Source: Psococerastis gibbosa (Eukaryota > Arthropoda > Insecta > Psocodea > Psocidae). Taken from it: DNA of 64,000 bases. Shown one piece after another: positions 12,383-25,099 of the stretch; the first letter of the stretch is position 1, and every line of letters begins with the position of its first letter. The stretch covers positions 2,300,910-2,364,909 of the forward strand of contig OZ020491.1 of NCBI GenBank assembly GCA_963971405.1, written 5' to 3'. The translations under genes and the position numbers were made by a program. The notes below the pieces were generated by a model. It was not told where the DNA came from, made no database searches, and worked only from the letters and a program-made list of their open reading frames with translations.

Positions 12383-12598
12383 TCAGACATGTTGAGTAGT
12401 GGTACGGACTCCGACTTTCACCCGAAAAGTTGTTGGTTCGAGTCCTACACTTCCTACATTTTCTGGCCATGCTTCGGAGGGCATGTAAAGCAGGCGGTCC
12501 CGGGCTTTCCTAGTTGAGTGTAAGAGAGGGCTATATAGCCCTAACTCCGCTAGGTTGGCTTAGTAATAGAACAAAAAAGTCTTTATTTATTTATTTAT
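12383..12598 (+). mobile_element. SINE-1, full-length tRNA-derived SINE
   Basis: About 215 bp with Pol III boxes: A-like TGAGTAGTGG and B box GGTTCGAGTCC (12435-12445), a conserved body (GGGCTTTCCTAGTTGAGTGT, CTAACTCCGCTAGGTTGGCT) and a TTTATTTATTTA tail. Confidence 0.9.
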
Positions 12599-13560
12599 CT
12601 TATAAGTCTATGACGATTGACGAAATTAATTAATCCATTTAATTAATAATTAAATGAAATAAGATGAAAAACCCAGCTTTTGAAAAAAAAAATTTCATCT
12701 TCTCACCTGAAATATTCTTCTTCTGTGGTTACAATCATAACATAACATTACATAACTTGATCATTTCCACCAAAAGTTTTTACTATTACAATTTATCATA
12801 ACAATTAACATGCTGCAGGGTTCAACCAGTGTGCAGCTTACAATTGAAAAAAAAAGACCTAACTAACATCAAGTAATTCTTAAATCTCAACGATTGGTTG
12901 GCAACAACTCCCTGCATATCATCTAGCTCCCTCAGTCCTGCACCTTCCTCTTCCATTCTTGGCACGTTCGAGCTCCTGCGTCCTTCTTCAGTTGATCCAT
13001 GAATTATTATTACTCAATAAAAACGCAATACTTAATATGTTTTATACTGACTATGTATAAGAGTACAATAGTAATTTAGTCAGTTGAGTAGCGTGTATTT
13101 TCCCCCAATTTTTATATCGCGGCAGAACGAGGTACAAAAGCGATTAAGTAATTTTGGCAAAAATACTTGCATTTGTTTACAAATGTTTTGAAGTCTCTGC
13201 CTCATAAAGCTGGAATGGCTGGAAACAGGCATTGGTACAGATCTTGTGAGGAACTGATGTTCTCGCTGGCCTCGAGTAATAAAGGTCGGCAATGCCATTG
13301 AGCATGGGTCTGTGGGTCAGAAACGTGGACGATTATAAACGACGAAAAAGCAAATTAGCACTTACAGGTAGACATGTCTGCCTGCAGGCACATATGCAGG
13401 AGGGGGGGGGGGTTCCATACCACGCGGAAGTTTTCTTGTCTTACACTAGTGACTATATCGTCACCCTAAAGTCAGAAGGGCGTACCATCAAAAACAACCT
13501 ATCAAGATCAATACGTTCCTGTGTCTAGTTTGCTACAAGCAGTGAGATACGCCCTCCTAA
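12599..13560. other. No gene seen
   Basis: AT-rich sequence with a short G tract (13402-13411). The frames at 13080 and 13292 do not resemble known proteins. A GTCAGAAGGGCGTAC segment (13470) recurs at 14902 and inverted near 15108, an undefined repeat. Confidence 0.4.
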
Positions 13561-13943
13561 GGCGCCGATTCCACCGACCGGCTAGGGCTAAATACAAAAA
13601 CGGTAACGTGGTAACAGACATTCAAGACTTAGGCGGGGTTTCCACCGACCTCGCATTGCAGAATGCAAATGACATTGACGGAAATTAGAATTTTTCTTTT
13701 TATAGAAATCTATTAAAATGTTTGTACGTAACATATCCCATGACGCCATTTTTTTATTTTAGTTTATTTGTTTGTGATTTTACTGTATGATCATTGATCA
13801 ATTTTAACTATGGCATAGAGTAAAACAAACATTTCCGTCAATGTCATTTGCAATCTGCAATGCGAGGTCGGTGGAAACCCCGCCTAAGTCTTGAATGTCT
13901 GCTACCACGTCACCGTTTTTGTATTTAGCCCTAGCCGGTCGGT
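13561..13943. mobile_element. Long-TIR MITE, PIF/Harbinger type (copy 2), right end cut
   Basis: Close relative of copy 1. Left end GGCGCCGATTCCACCGACCG preceded by TAA; the right arm stops after CCGGTCGGT, about 13 bases short of the expected end. Confidence 0.85.
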
Positions 13944-14236
13944 TATTGTTCAAGATCGAATTTTTTCGGTTTGTTCAAAGGTTGGGCTCATGACAAGGTC
14001 ACTAAATTTGATCATAAGTCATAACTCTATTTCTGACTTTAGGATGACGATATTTCGTACAATGGACAATAGACGAATGAGGCGAACGCTTCAGGCCTCA
14101 CGCTTGACCTAACGTTCCGGAACAAGAAACCCACTATTTCGCGCCTTTTTTTTAAAAAAACCCTTAGGAAACCCCGAACTCCCCCCCGTTTGCAGTTCTA
14201 CTAATAGGTCTTCGTCTTTTATAACTATAGTTTTCT

Positions 14237-14625
14237 AGGGAGATTTCATCTACTTACTTAGGTGGCGATCAATGTTCGACTTGCGGAAAATTTTCTTTAT
14301 AACTTTTCGTTTCATAACCCCCTGAGCCTAAAACCACCCCTCGTTTAAAATTTCATGCGCCTAGATTTTAGGAGACACTGATTTAGGAGATACCGATTTA
14401 GATGAAACTTGGCACGAAAATTTATCTTGATATGCCTTGACCAAGTTTGTGAACTAACTAGATCCGCCATTTTGTTTCAAGATGGCTGCCGATCAGAAAT
14501 TTCAAAAAAATTATATCTCAGTTAATATTGGACCGAGAGAGATGAAATAAGCTGTAACTGAAAGCCTGTATTTTTATCTACGATTATGGCAATTGAAACA
14601 TTACATAAGCCAGATGTTGTAGTAC
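14237..14625 (+). repeat. Family F fragment, diverged
   Basis: Contains GGCGATCAATGTTCGACTTG and CCTGAGCCTAAAACCACCCC. A SINE-1 3' end follows at about 14728-14795. Confidence 0.6.
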
Positions 14626-14799
14626 TGTACATAGTGTATGTGACCAGCTATTAATTTGTATTTTACACTTTCGTTGCAGATGCATTGCAAGAGCCATGGA
14701 AGAATTTGCCATAGTGGTAAGTGTTTAACTCCGCTAGGGTGGCTTAGTAATAGAAGAATTATTCATTGTTTATTTATTTATTTATTATAATATCATGTC

Positions 14800-15480
14800 T
14801 TGCATATGGTTCTATTGCAACCTGTCCAATTGGAAACGAAATCGACTGAAATGGGAACACATCGAAGTATTTAGAGATCAGATCACGAATCACGATATCG
14901 AAAGTCAGAAGGGCGTACATAGAAAACAACATTTCGTTTAATATATATAGGTAACATAATTGTGTTTAAAGATGTTTTTGCTCATAACAGTCAGATACGC
15001 CCTCTTAAACGAAAATTTCGGATTAATGTTTTTCGGTATATGCATAAGTTAATGAGAAGGTCACTAAATCTGATCATAACTCAATTTCGCCAATTAAATG
15101 TTGGTTACACCCTTCTGACTTTATAGTGACGATATATCTACATACGACAATCCATTGTATATTACAGCTGTTTATGAGCATATTACTCCCCTTTGTCGTT
15201 CACCGGCGAGTTCTCCATGCTGCAACAGTCACGTGACCCCCTCCTCCCGAAGCCTACGAGGTCAGGTTTGCCGTTCGGCAGTGCGGTTAGGACCATCGTG
15301 TGGGGAGGACGCGTGTTTTTTTGTGTGGCTACTCTGAGGTGCGGCTGACGTGTTTTCTCGTGTTATGGATCCGTGCTGTGCTGCCCCCAAGTCCCCCACT
15401 GCTGAGTAATTTAAGGTTGAAGCAGCATCGTTGTCGCCGTTGGATTAAATAGACGAGCAGGTATTTATTATTATTATTTT
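14800..15480. other. No gene seen
   Basis: Contains two pieces of the undefined GTCAGAAGGGCGTAC repeat and a GC-richer stretch (15180-15420) whose frame has no recognised product; an unrecognised exon cannot be excluded. Confidence 0.4.
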
Positions 15481-15483
15481 TAA

Positions 15484-15858
15484 AAGAGGATGTGGATCGT
15501 AGAAAATTGGCACATCAAAATCTGATGTTTTTATTAAACTTTTATTTTTGATTCAATTTAGTAAGCAAGTTATTCAGGTTGTAGAAGACTATTTCGTATA
15601 CGTAATATTTTAAGGTGTTTTTAATTTTAGGTACAGCAGTTCTTGTTGTTCTTCCATGAAATTTACTTGGGACTTAATTTTCCCCTACTAAAGTTTATGG
15701 AAAAATTATGACATAAATAATTGAAAATACCCTGATTCATGATTTTTCTACTACTTAAATAGACCAAATTTTTAATACCTTACTTTTTAAAACAAATAAA
15801 AAATATTAAATATCGGATTTTGTGGTGCCAATATTGTAATATCCTCTTTATTGTTAAT
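15484..15858. mobile_element. Foldback MITE, AGAGGAT family (copy 1)
   Basis: Ends AAGAGGATGTGG and ...AATATCCTCTT are inverted, with arms containing AAAATTGGCAC / GTGCCAATATT and a shared GTTGTAGAAGACTA stretch. Related to 57498-57896; flanks are not clean TTAA here. Confidence 0.6.
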
Positions 15859-16261
15859 TTTTTTAACTTAGGATCTCCGGGCATAAATTACCCAGCGTTT
15901 TGGCTAACTGACATTGGCGGTTTAGCGGATTTTTGTCTGCGCAATGTGGAATGTTTGGAATAGCTGAGGTGTGTATATATGGTCTATAAATACAATAGTA
16001 AACATATTATCAATGTTGATGCTGACTCAATAGATCCCAGCAAGACAAATGAAAAAGTCATTTTAATAATAATAATGATAATAATACGTGTATTTAACAA
16101 AAAAAAAAAAAAAACATTTCACATTCTTCTAATAACCGGTGCCACAAAGCCAATAAAGGCGCGTTGGGATCACCGCACAATTCACTTTATTATGTTAGTT
16201 TTGAGGCGAAAGTCGAGTTAAAATTAGTTTGCACACTTGTAGTTTTGTGCTCAGATTATAC

Positions 16262-16440
16262 TCAGGACCGTAGCCAGAAATATATTTTTTTTTTTGGGGG
16301 GGGGGGGTCGATCTGACTTCACCGGAGATGACCTCAATATATTTAAAACTCCATTCTATCGAGTGTACGCTTCAAATATTTCGGCGGGGGTGGGGGGTGG
16401 GTACGGACCCCTGGACACTGTCTGACTATGCATTGAAATT
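16262..16440. repeat. G-tract repeat fragment
   Basis: Starts GGACCGTAGCCAGAAATAT with T and G runs; related to the GTAGCCAG elements at 50483 and 56113. 15859-16261 is AT-rich with a poly-A run and no gene. Confidence 0.5.
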
Positions 16441-16651
16441 AAAGATTAAAAAATTAGACACTGCACTTTGCTTAGTTCAATGCGTGCATTCATGAAGTCG
16501 ATTATCGAAGGATTACAGTGTACAATAAAGTAAATTAACGTGTATTGAAACATAAAAAAATTAATACACAATAATTGTAAGATCGCCCTCTACTGGGCAG
16601 ACCTTAAAAAAAAAGCTTGCGATAGTACTATTAAACTAAACTCACATATTA

Positions 16652-17035
16652 GGTGCCCATTCCATTGACCGGCTAGGGCTATTTCCAACAACGGTGACGT
16701 GGTAGCAGACATTCAAGACTTAGGTGGCGTTTCCATCGACCTCGCATTGCAGAATTGACGGAAATGTTTATTTTCCTCTATGCCATAGATAAAATTGATC
16801 AATGATAATACAGTAAAATCACAAACAAACAAACTAAAATTAAAAAATGGCGTCATGGAATATGTTAAGTGCAAACATTTTAATAGATTTCTATAAAAAG
16901 AAAAATTCTAATTTCCGTCAATGTCATTTGCATTCTGCAATGCGAGGTCGGTGGAAACGCCACCTAAGTCTTGAATGTCTGCTACCACGTCACCGTTTTT
17001 GGAAATAGCCCTAGCCGGTCAATGGAATGGGCACC
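16652..17035. mobile_element. Long-TIR MITE, PIF/Harbinger type (copy 3)
   Basis: 384 bp, ends GGTGCCCATTCCATTGACCG and complement; left flank TTA, right flank TTC (one mismatch). Internal sequence matches copies 1 and 2. Confidence 0.85.
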
Positions 17036-19690
17036 TTCAGAATATATCTGACATAACTAACAGCCTCTTCTATCCAAGATTGGCGATCCCCATGGTCATA
17101 ATTTGGACCTAGAAGACGGCTGCTGTGAAAACTAATCGGCAGCAACTTGGCTTCTCTATCTACTCGCCTCAAGACCTCAGCATTAGGGACAAGATCTCTT
17201 CAAGACATGCACATCGTCTGTATTCCCGCATTTCAAATGCACTGATTCCTGGTGGCACTCTAGGAGAAGTGTCTGGAGAAATATGATGATGTTGCGAAGG
17301 TGACGGTTATGTGAAATTTTCTATAAGAAGTCAATTATGGCTAGTACGGTTTTCGGTCACAAATGTACTTCAGGAAGATAAATGCAGGGCCTGGGAAGAG
17401 CGTATGAGACGGTCGCGACGGAAATGGGACGACATCGTAAACGGATGTAGGTCCTGCAGATTTGGGAGTAGAATGGATTTCTACGTAACACCGTTTCTGA
17501 CTGTTTATGGCAGTTTTCGTGTTTTCCTAAATAAGCAATAGAAGCAACAAACCAGTTCGTAGATGTGGGGAAGAGGAAACGGCCGCGAACGCCAATTTCG
17601 TCGGGGATAAGAAAAAGCGGCGTTCTATGTATAAATTTAGTGCAGAAAACGATTCAATCAGATGGGGACTAAAGGAGTTGGCATGACTCATCATGAAGAC
17701 CTAAATGAAAAGAAGGGCTCAGTTGGAGTCGAGGAAATCTAAGATACTAACATCCTGAAATAATGCTGAAGAGCTGTTCCAGGATTGTTCGTTGAAGGAA
17801 AATAGGTAGTGTGGTTCGTTATAAAATGATTTTCCTCATCCTCTATAACCTTTACCAACTTATTTGCATTACGAAACAAGTTTTTCCTCTTCCAATAAAC
17901 ACCTATATACACTGCAATTTAAAAATTAAAATGCAAAGTGTTAATAATTATTCAGACTTTTTGTTGTAACAAAAAAAACTAAAGTACTCTGAGGTATAAA
18001 GTACTCTGAAGTAGCTAATGGTAATGGTGTTCCACCAATCGTATAAAAGGAAGTTATGAACCACTACCAGTCGGTTGTTATTTTCCCAACTCTAAGTAGC
18101 GCACGAAGAAGTGAAGCGTGTTTGTTGCATATGCGTGTGCCGTAAGGCAGTTGAGGAATTTTTGATTGCTGTTATGTCCATTGTCTGTCATAGTTAGTTG
18201 AATGAATACAATCAAGTAATCAACAAGTAATCGACAAGAAAGTATAAAGTAAAATCGTCAATGCGCTGGCGGTGGAATCATGTGGGTTGAAAGTGGGCGA
18301 TAAGTATAGAATGCATCAAAAATGGCTGAAGTAGTACTGGATGAGTCGGAAGTGGATGAACTACGGTGTTGAACGCATCGAAAGTGGTTGAAGTAGTATG
18401 AGGTTCTGTAGGGACAGTTTTGGTCACTAGGTTCGCTGACGACAAACCGATATCTATATTATTCAAAATGGCCGCCGTTTGCATGTGAAAACTAAGCTCT
18501 TAGCATCTAATTAATTCTTTTAATATTTTTTATAATATTTTTACTATGCCTGGACCTTATTTCGCTGCATATAATTTAATATATATATTCTCCATGATTT
18601 ATAGAAAAATATCACTTTAAAATAATACTTAATTAAAAATAATTTTAAAATAGTATTGAGGCTTATGGAAAAATCAACGCTTTGATATCATTGCCATCTA
18701 CAAAATGACGTCACAAATGAACCTCATTGGACGATTCGGAAGTGAGTGAACTAGTATTGAACGAGTCTATACGAGGTTCGATTCGGAATTATCGGGAACT
18801 TTTGTCTTTAGAAATGGTAAAACTTCCATTACAATTTTTTTAGAAAACACCATTTCTCCTGAGTCATTGAGATGTCATGTATCATTTTATTTGATTTATT
18901 CATTTATTTGTGTGTGTGTGTGTGTGTGCTAGGGGGAGGGGGTCTATTTGTTGCAAGTTACAAGGCCGTACCTAGGAATTTTTGTGAGGGGGATGTTTCA
19001 CGGCATAGTACAATACTCGTATGAAATTCAGTAAAATTATTGCCTGTGTATTCAACAAAGGTTAAGAAACTAATACTGTACTCTGTAAACAGGTGAGGGG
19101 GGAGGGGGTTCCCCCGTGGTACATTTTTGATAAAATAAGCAGTAATGTAAATCTTTAGATTTTACCGGTAAAGATTCATATGACTGCAAGCAGGAGGGTT
19201 TACACACATTGTACTTACGCTCCAAGACTTATTAATCCCCAGAAGATTCTTATTAAAAATATGGGTACACAATTGTAGAGGTTTACGCATTTTGACAGAA
19301 AATTATTTTTGTCGAGAAGGGGGAGGTTAACATCGACTGACCCGCCCCCTCTGAGTAAGGCCTTGGACTGTAAAATCTATTAGAAAACTGGGCTGGCTAC
19401 TGTGGCGATATCATCATGCTATAAGCTATAAGCTTCCTGTAAGCTACGATAATATAGGCAAAGTCCACACGCTATTCGTTTTTCTATTTCATCAAATATG
19501 TAATATCCTTGTCCATTTGTAAAATTAAAAAATAATTGTAATATTACGATTAGCTTAATATCTAAATCGATAGATTACGGAGTTTTATTGTTCGTCATAG
19601 CTTATCTGGACATTGTGAGGATAGGTTATCTGCTGCCCTTTAGTCTGTACATTTATTACGTATTAGTCAGCTATAGCTGGTGGTGGCTGG
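17036..19690. other. No host gene seen
   Basis: Mostly unique AT-rich DNA. It includes a LINE-tail-like fragment near 17050-17160, a (TG)n run (18912-18928), and G-tract repeat pieces around 18960-19350. Frames at 17311 and 18278 have no recognisable product. Confidence 0.45.
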
Positions 19691-20720
19691 TGTTGGGTTA
19701 TGTGCTAAAAACGTTTTTAACAACTTAATTGCCATATTCAACAGAGCAGAGGTATGTTTCTAAGTATCCTATATCTAGTGTATCTCTTCAAAGTTTCACT
19801 GCTATGTTTGTAGATAGGTTGTCCATTTACTACTGTGTTGGTTTATGTGCTAAAAACCTTTTTTTTAATAACATTGCCATATTCAACAGAGCAGAGGTAT
19901 GTTTCTAAGTATCCTATATCTAGTGTATCTCTTCAAAGTTTCACTGCTATGTTTGTAGATAGGCTGTCCATTTACTACTGTGTTGGTTTATGTGCTAAAA
20001 ACCTTTTTTTTAATAACATTGCCATATTCAACAGAGCAGAGGTATGTTTCTAAGTATCCTATATCTAGTGTATCTCTTCAAAGTTTCACTGCTATGTTTG
20101 TAGATAGGTTGTCCATTTACTACTGTGTTGGTTTATGTGCTAAAGACCTTTTTTTTAATAACATTGCCATATTCAACAGAGCAGAGGTATGTTTCTAAGT
20201 ATCCTATATCTAGTGTATCTCTTCAAAGTTTCACTGCTATGTTTGTAGATAGGTTGTCCATTTACTACTGTGTTGGTTTATGTGCTAAAAACCTTTTTTT
20301 AATAACATTGCCATATTCAACAGAGCAGAGGTATGTTTTTAACTATCCTATATCTAGTGTATCTCTTCAAAGTTTCACTGCTATGTTTGTAGATAGGTTG
20401 TCAATTTACTACTGTGTTGGTTTATGTGCTAAAAACCTTTTTTTTAATAACATTGCCATATTCAACAGAGCAGAGGTATGTTTTTAACTATCCTATATCT
20501 AGTGTATCTCTTCAAAGTTTCACTGCTATGTTTGTAGATAGGTTGTCAATTTACTACTGTGTTGGTTTTTGTGCTAAAAACGTTTTTAACAACTTAATTG
20601 CTATAATTATTCAACAGAACAGAGGCATGTTTCTAAGTATCCTATACTGTATATCTAGTGTATCTCTTCAAACTTTAACTGCTGTTTGTAGATAAGTTGT
20701 CCATTTACTACAGAGCAGAG
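19691..20720 (+). repeat. 145-bp tandem array, about seven units
   Basis: Unit starts TGTTGGTTTATGTGCTAAAA at 19691, 19836, 19981, 20126, 20271, 20415 and about 20559; the last is degenerate. Central units are almost identical. The period is not a multiple of three and the overlapping ORFs (19835-20695) are by-products. Confidence 0.93.
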
Positions 20721-20799
20721 ATTTGTTTCTATCTATCCTACTACTATATCTAGAGCATCTTTTCAAAGTTCTGCTGCTTTGCTTATAGTTACTTACTTT

Positions 20800-21318
20800 A
20801 CTTTATCGGCGTCTTATCCCTCCCACGGGATCGGCGGCACGGATCTTCATCCTCCAGGTGTTCCGGTCTTGGGTATCATCCGGCGAGTGACCGAGGGTCC
20901 TGAGGTCTTCCCTCGCTTTCGTTTCAAGGAGCATCCTCGGTCGTCCTGTAGGTCTTGTGCCCTCCACCGTGTAGCCCATTACACGTTGTAGCAGGTGTTG
21001 TCTTCTCTTCTTATCGTATGGCCCCACCAAGCCAGTCTTCGTTCCCTGACTTTGTCGGTGATAGGTGCTACTTTCATCTTCGGCCGGATGTCCTCGTTTC
21101 TCCTCCTGTCCGTAAGACAGTAACGCAATATTCGCATCTCGCAGTTGCTCTTTGTCCCTCCGCAATGGCCAGCACTCCGCTCCGTAGGTCATACACGGTC
21201 TCACCACTTGCTTGTATATGCGGCCTTTGAGTTTCTTCGGCATTCTCCTATCCTTCAGGATGCCCGCCACATCTCGCCACTTGGCCCAACCTGAGGTTCC
21301 CGTGATGTTACATCTTCT
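20800..21318 (-). pseudogene. LINE reverse-transcriptase C-terminal fragment, frameshifted
   Basis: The frame 20803-21270 encodes LKDRRMPKKLKGRIYKQVVR and TYGAECWPLRRDKEQL, classic C-terminal LINE RT sequence, then loses the family pattern and regains it near VEGTRPTGRPRM...DTQDRNTWRMKIRAADP, so at least one pair of frameshifts has occurred. Only about 150 residues remain. It lies between the tandem array and a second copy of the array's left flank. Confidence 0.85.
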
Positions 21319-21663
21319 CCTGATAAGAGATCATTTTATTACATATTAGTCAGCTGTAGCTGGTGGTGACATGTGTTAATTTATGTGTTAAAAACTTTAA
21401 TTACCGTATGCTAGATGCTCTTCTTGCTTTTTTTTCTCTTAGATGACAGGTACGCGTGGGCCCTTTTGGGTTAAGGTGGATCTTCTGACAATATTTCATT
21501 ATATATGGGTAAAGCTCCCCTCTAGTATTCATGTACATATGCAACTCGCGCTTTTTCACAGCTTGAAATGACCGTAAAATAGGCCTATATAATAAACAGC
21601 TGTCGATGATATGTACAGTTAGGTGTAAGAGGCCCCTAATCTCGCTGTACCTGTATTATTATT

Positions 21664-22455
21664 GCTTTCCAATTTATACGTAGTATAAGGAAAGCTTTGT
21701 GACGGTCGAAATTTTCGATTCCGAGATTTCAACGGATTTACACGTTTTAAGGTCCCAGGAACCCAAAAAAGTGGGTTTTACGAAATGTCTGTCAGTCTGT
21801 CGTTCTGTCTGTCGTTCTGTCTGTCTGTCTGTCTGTCTGTGCGTCGATTTCCGGGCAAACTACTCGGTCGATTTTGATGAAATTCGGCATGTACTTTCAC
21901 AAAAATCATACCTCGGAACAATTTTTTTTATTTGGGGCTAACTTAATTTGGGGTGGTTTTATTTTCAAGAAACTCCAAAAAAACGTCTAAAAAAATTATT
22001 TCTCAAAAACGGCTCCAACGATTTCTTTTAAATTCACATATATTGTAGTCGTTATTAATGTTAACGAAATGCGGGGGGTCGCTTGCCCCTTGATAGGTTG
22101 CTTCTGGGGGTAAAAAATAAAGATAACTAAATTTTAATGAAAAATGACTAAAAAATAATTTTTCTGCGAAACCTTTCTATCGATGATTTCTAACTTCAGG
22201 CATGTTTTAGGTGTTAAATTGAGTAACGAAACCGGACAGGTTGCTTTCCCAGACAAGTATTTGGTTTTGTGCAAAAAAATGTTTTTTTAAAAAATGATAG
22301 AAAATTCACGCCCAAGTGCGTTGCGTGCCCTGCCAGTATTGCTGTGTGGTAATGTGTCGGTCTGACCTAACTAGAATTTACCTCACCTCCAGTGACGTCA
22401 GGTGGACAACCAATTGGAACAATTGGAAAGCATGTTCGAGTAAACTCGGACCGGT
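21664..22455 (+). repeat. Family A interspersed repeat
   Basis: From GCTTTCCAATTTATACG to AACTCGGACCGGTTC, with (GTCT)n tract and CTTGCCCCTTGATAGGTTGC. TT on both sides. Confidence 0.85.
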
Positions 22456-22894
22456 TCTTTTTTCAATAAAGTCTTTATTATTATTAATAATAATACGTCA
22501 TGAGATACCAAGCAATGGTAGATTCCCAATACCGATAGGCTACCTATTACTGACCCTAGATCTTAACCTTGTGCTAAATAATTAATTTTACCTGGACTTT
22601 AATCGTTTTATTTCAATCAAGACTAGTTTTTCCCATGCCATTATTAGACGATTCAATCGATCCGCATCATGTAAATCTTGATTTGCAATATCCCATTATC
22701 ATTCTCGAGTTTTTTATGATAATTGCAGCATGACCCGACTATATCTTTGTTCTTTGTCCAATAATAACATAGGGATTTATTGCTTTTTGATATTAGTAAT
22801 GGCTAATTTATGGTTCTACCTAGTATTTCCGTGTAGAAACAATGCAGGCAGAATTGAGGCATTTGTATCATAAATATTATGAGACAGCCGTAGG

Positions 22895-23225
22895 GGGAAA
22901 ACCTTTGTCCAACGCATGATTTCAGCATTTCTGCTTTAGGCAACCCTGTTAGCCTGGCGGGGGGAGTGAGTCTGTTTATTACCTTTAGGCACCGTAAGGG
23001 CAGATTCCTTCACCTCAGGGAGAAGGGGAGTGGACTGACAGGGTGGACCTCCTGGTTATAGTGCATTCCGAACCACTTGGGGAATATAGTAGTCGCACGA
23101 GTAATTAGGAGTTGACCAGGACTCGATATGCACAAGACTGACTGGTAGTCTCAGCGCGGTATCATGTCCCACTATGTTCCCCTGCTACGCTACCAAGTTT
23201 GCTGCAGTTTAGAACAGACTCTATT
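22895..23225 (-). repeat. Unclassified repeat R3, inverted copy
   Basis: Inverted, diverged copy of 3325-3665. 22456-22894 holds only AT-rich sequence. Confidence 0.65.
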
Positions 23226-23639
23226 CAGATGGATTTTTTGCGGGACGCGATTGTCCCATCTCTCCTATATAGAACTCTATATTGCGTTTTTGTTTGTTTG
23301 TATAAAGTGCTAACAAAGGCTTGTTTAATAACAAGGCTGTGTTGATGCCTGTCACATAGCAACACTAACTGACCTAATGCTACTTAACTACTATCTGTAG
23401 TTCATGCTGCTGCCATAAATGATAATAAAAATGATAATAAATGATAATAAAAAAAGATAATTAAAATGAGTCGCGGGCGTCTTCACCTTGACTGATTTGC
23501 ATTTGAATAAGATGCTTTTGTATATCTTCTTCTTGCTATTCATACTTCAATTCATATTCTTCGGGAACGTGTCCATCACACAAGGCCCCAACGCTAAACA
23601 AGAAATGAAACCAAAAGCCGTCGTGTATGGGTGAAAATC

Positions 23640-24440
23640 AGCAACGCCGCTCCAAAATCAGAGGCGGTCCCAGACCTCATGAAAGGGGAGGCACTTCAAG
23701 GCCGTAGCTATAGATTTGCTAAAGGGGGGGGGGGCGGTAGGTAAGCTAGCTTAAGGCCCGACGCTACCATAGTAGGGTATTCCGAGCTTAAGAAAGCAAT
23801 AAAGCAATAAACTGAATTTTGGTAAATACAACAAGTGGAAACATAGAAAGAAGAGAGCAAATTTATTTCTTATTAATTTAAAAACGACCTTTTGAAGGGA
23901 CTGAGAAAGAATGAAAGTATACGAAAATACTTTGTGGATGATGGAATTTTTCACGACGGGGGGGGGGGTCCGGACCCCTGGATCCCCCCATAAATACGGC
24001 CTTGAGGCACTTGTCAGTAGCGTAACCATAGGTTTTCGAAGGGGACGGTGTATAATTTGGCGCCCCTCCACCCATTTTCATAATAGTGTATAAAATGGGG
24101 AAAGCCGTTCTCATGGACGTACGCAGCTTTTACATTAATGACCTTAGTTTCCTCTGCGCATGAGCCAGAGGTTCGGAGGATTTTTTTTTTTTTAATAGGG
24201 CTGAAATATTGGGGTTTTACTCATTTTCAGAGCAATAAGTTTTCTCTATGTTACAGGGAATTAATTAAATTGTGCACAAGGGGGGCCAGGAATTTTTTTT
24301 AAAAAATAGGGCTAAAATAGTGTGTTTTACGAATTTTGAGTGCAGTTAACACTTGGATTTTAGAGGCAAAGAATATAACTGCCTTCTAAATGGGGGGGGG
24401 GGGGGGGACATTTGCCCGCCGTCCGCCTCTGTCCAAAATA
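23640..24440. repeat. Cluster of G/C-tract repeat fragments
   Basis: Several poly-G runs (23726, 23958, 24392) in degenerate copies containing GGCCGTAGC, CCGGACCCCTGG and AATAGGGCTGAAATATTGGG. The overlapping ORFs on both strands are repeat by-products. 23226-23639 holds nothing recognised. Confidence 0.55.
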
Positions 24441-24589
24441 TTATTATTATGATATTTATATTTGTACACGCTCAGTTTACACCTATATACAAAAAAATAA
24501 CAAAATATCAATGAAAACATGAGAATGGAAGTGCTAACAAGAAATAAATAATTTGCACCAGAGGAATTTCGTAATTCCATAAATACTAA

Positions 24590-25095
24590 GCCTTCTTCTT
24601 CTTTAAATGCCTCTTCTACTGAAGATTGCCCTCTGCATCCTTATGGCGTTGATTCTTCAGTTAGTTCCTCCGCATTTGGGGCCAGTCTCCAGGACAAAAG
24701 AGTGCCATGCACAGAAAAGACTGTGGTTTTCGCTTATATCGGCTCAAACTAAGTCCCCTATCTGTTATGACGGATCCAGCCCGTTGGGGGGGGGGGGGGG
24801 AGTTCTGGGTCAAAATACAATAGAACTAACATACTGTATGTAGTATCGATTAAATTAGAGCGTAATGAAATGCCTTGCAACAGATTTACTAAATTTTCGG
24901 GGAGGGGGCCGCTACCCCCCTGCCCCCCCTGTATCTGTCCATTGTTTTCACACTTGCTACATTTTCTAGGCATGATTTCGAGGGTATGTAAAGCAGGCGG
25001 ACCCGGGCCTTTCTTGTTGAGGGTAAGAGAGGGCTTTACAGCCCTAACTCCGCTAGGTTGGGTTAGTAATAGAACAAAACTCATTATTCATTACT
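24590..25095. repeat. LINE tail piece, G-tract MITE piece and SINE-1 3' part
   Basis: 24595-24745 is the reversed 3' part of a LINE (CTTCTTCTTTAAATGCCTCT). 24770-24945 has poly-G/poly-C arms related to the hAT MITE at 61203. 24947-25095 is a 5'-truncated SINE-1. Confidence 0.55.
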
Positions 25096-25099
25096 TTAT

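Noticed and set aside
19835..20695. Four overlapping 72-120 aa frames starting MLVYVLKTFFLITLPYS
   Set aside because: They are the same stretch of the 145-bp tandem repeat read repeatedly; the period shifts frame and no domain is present.
23751..25084. Frames rich in PPPP/GGGG on both strands
   Set aside because: Produced by G and C homopolymers in MITE fragments.
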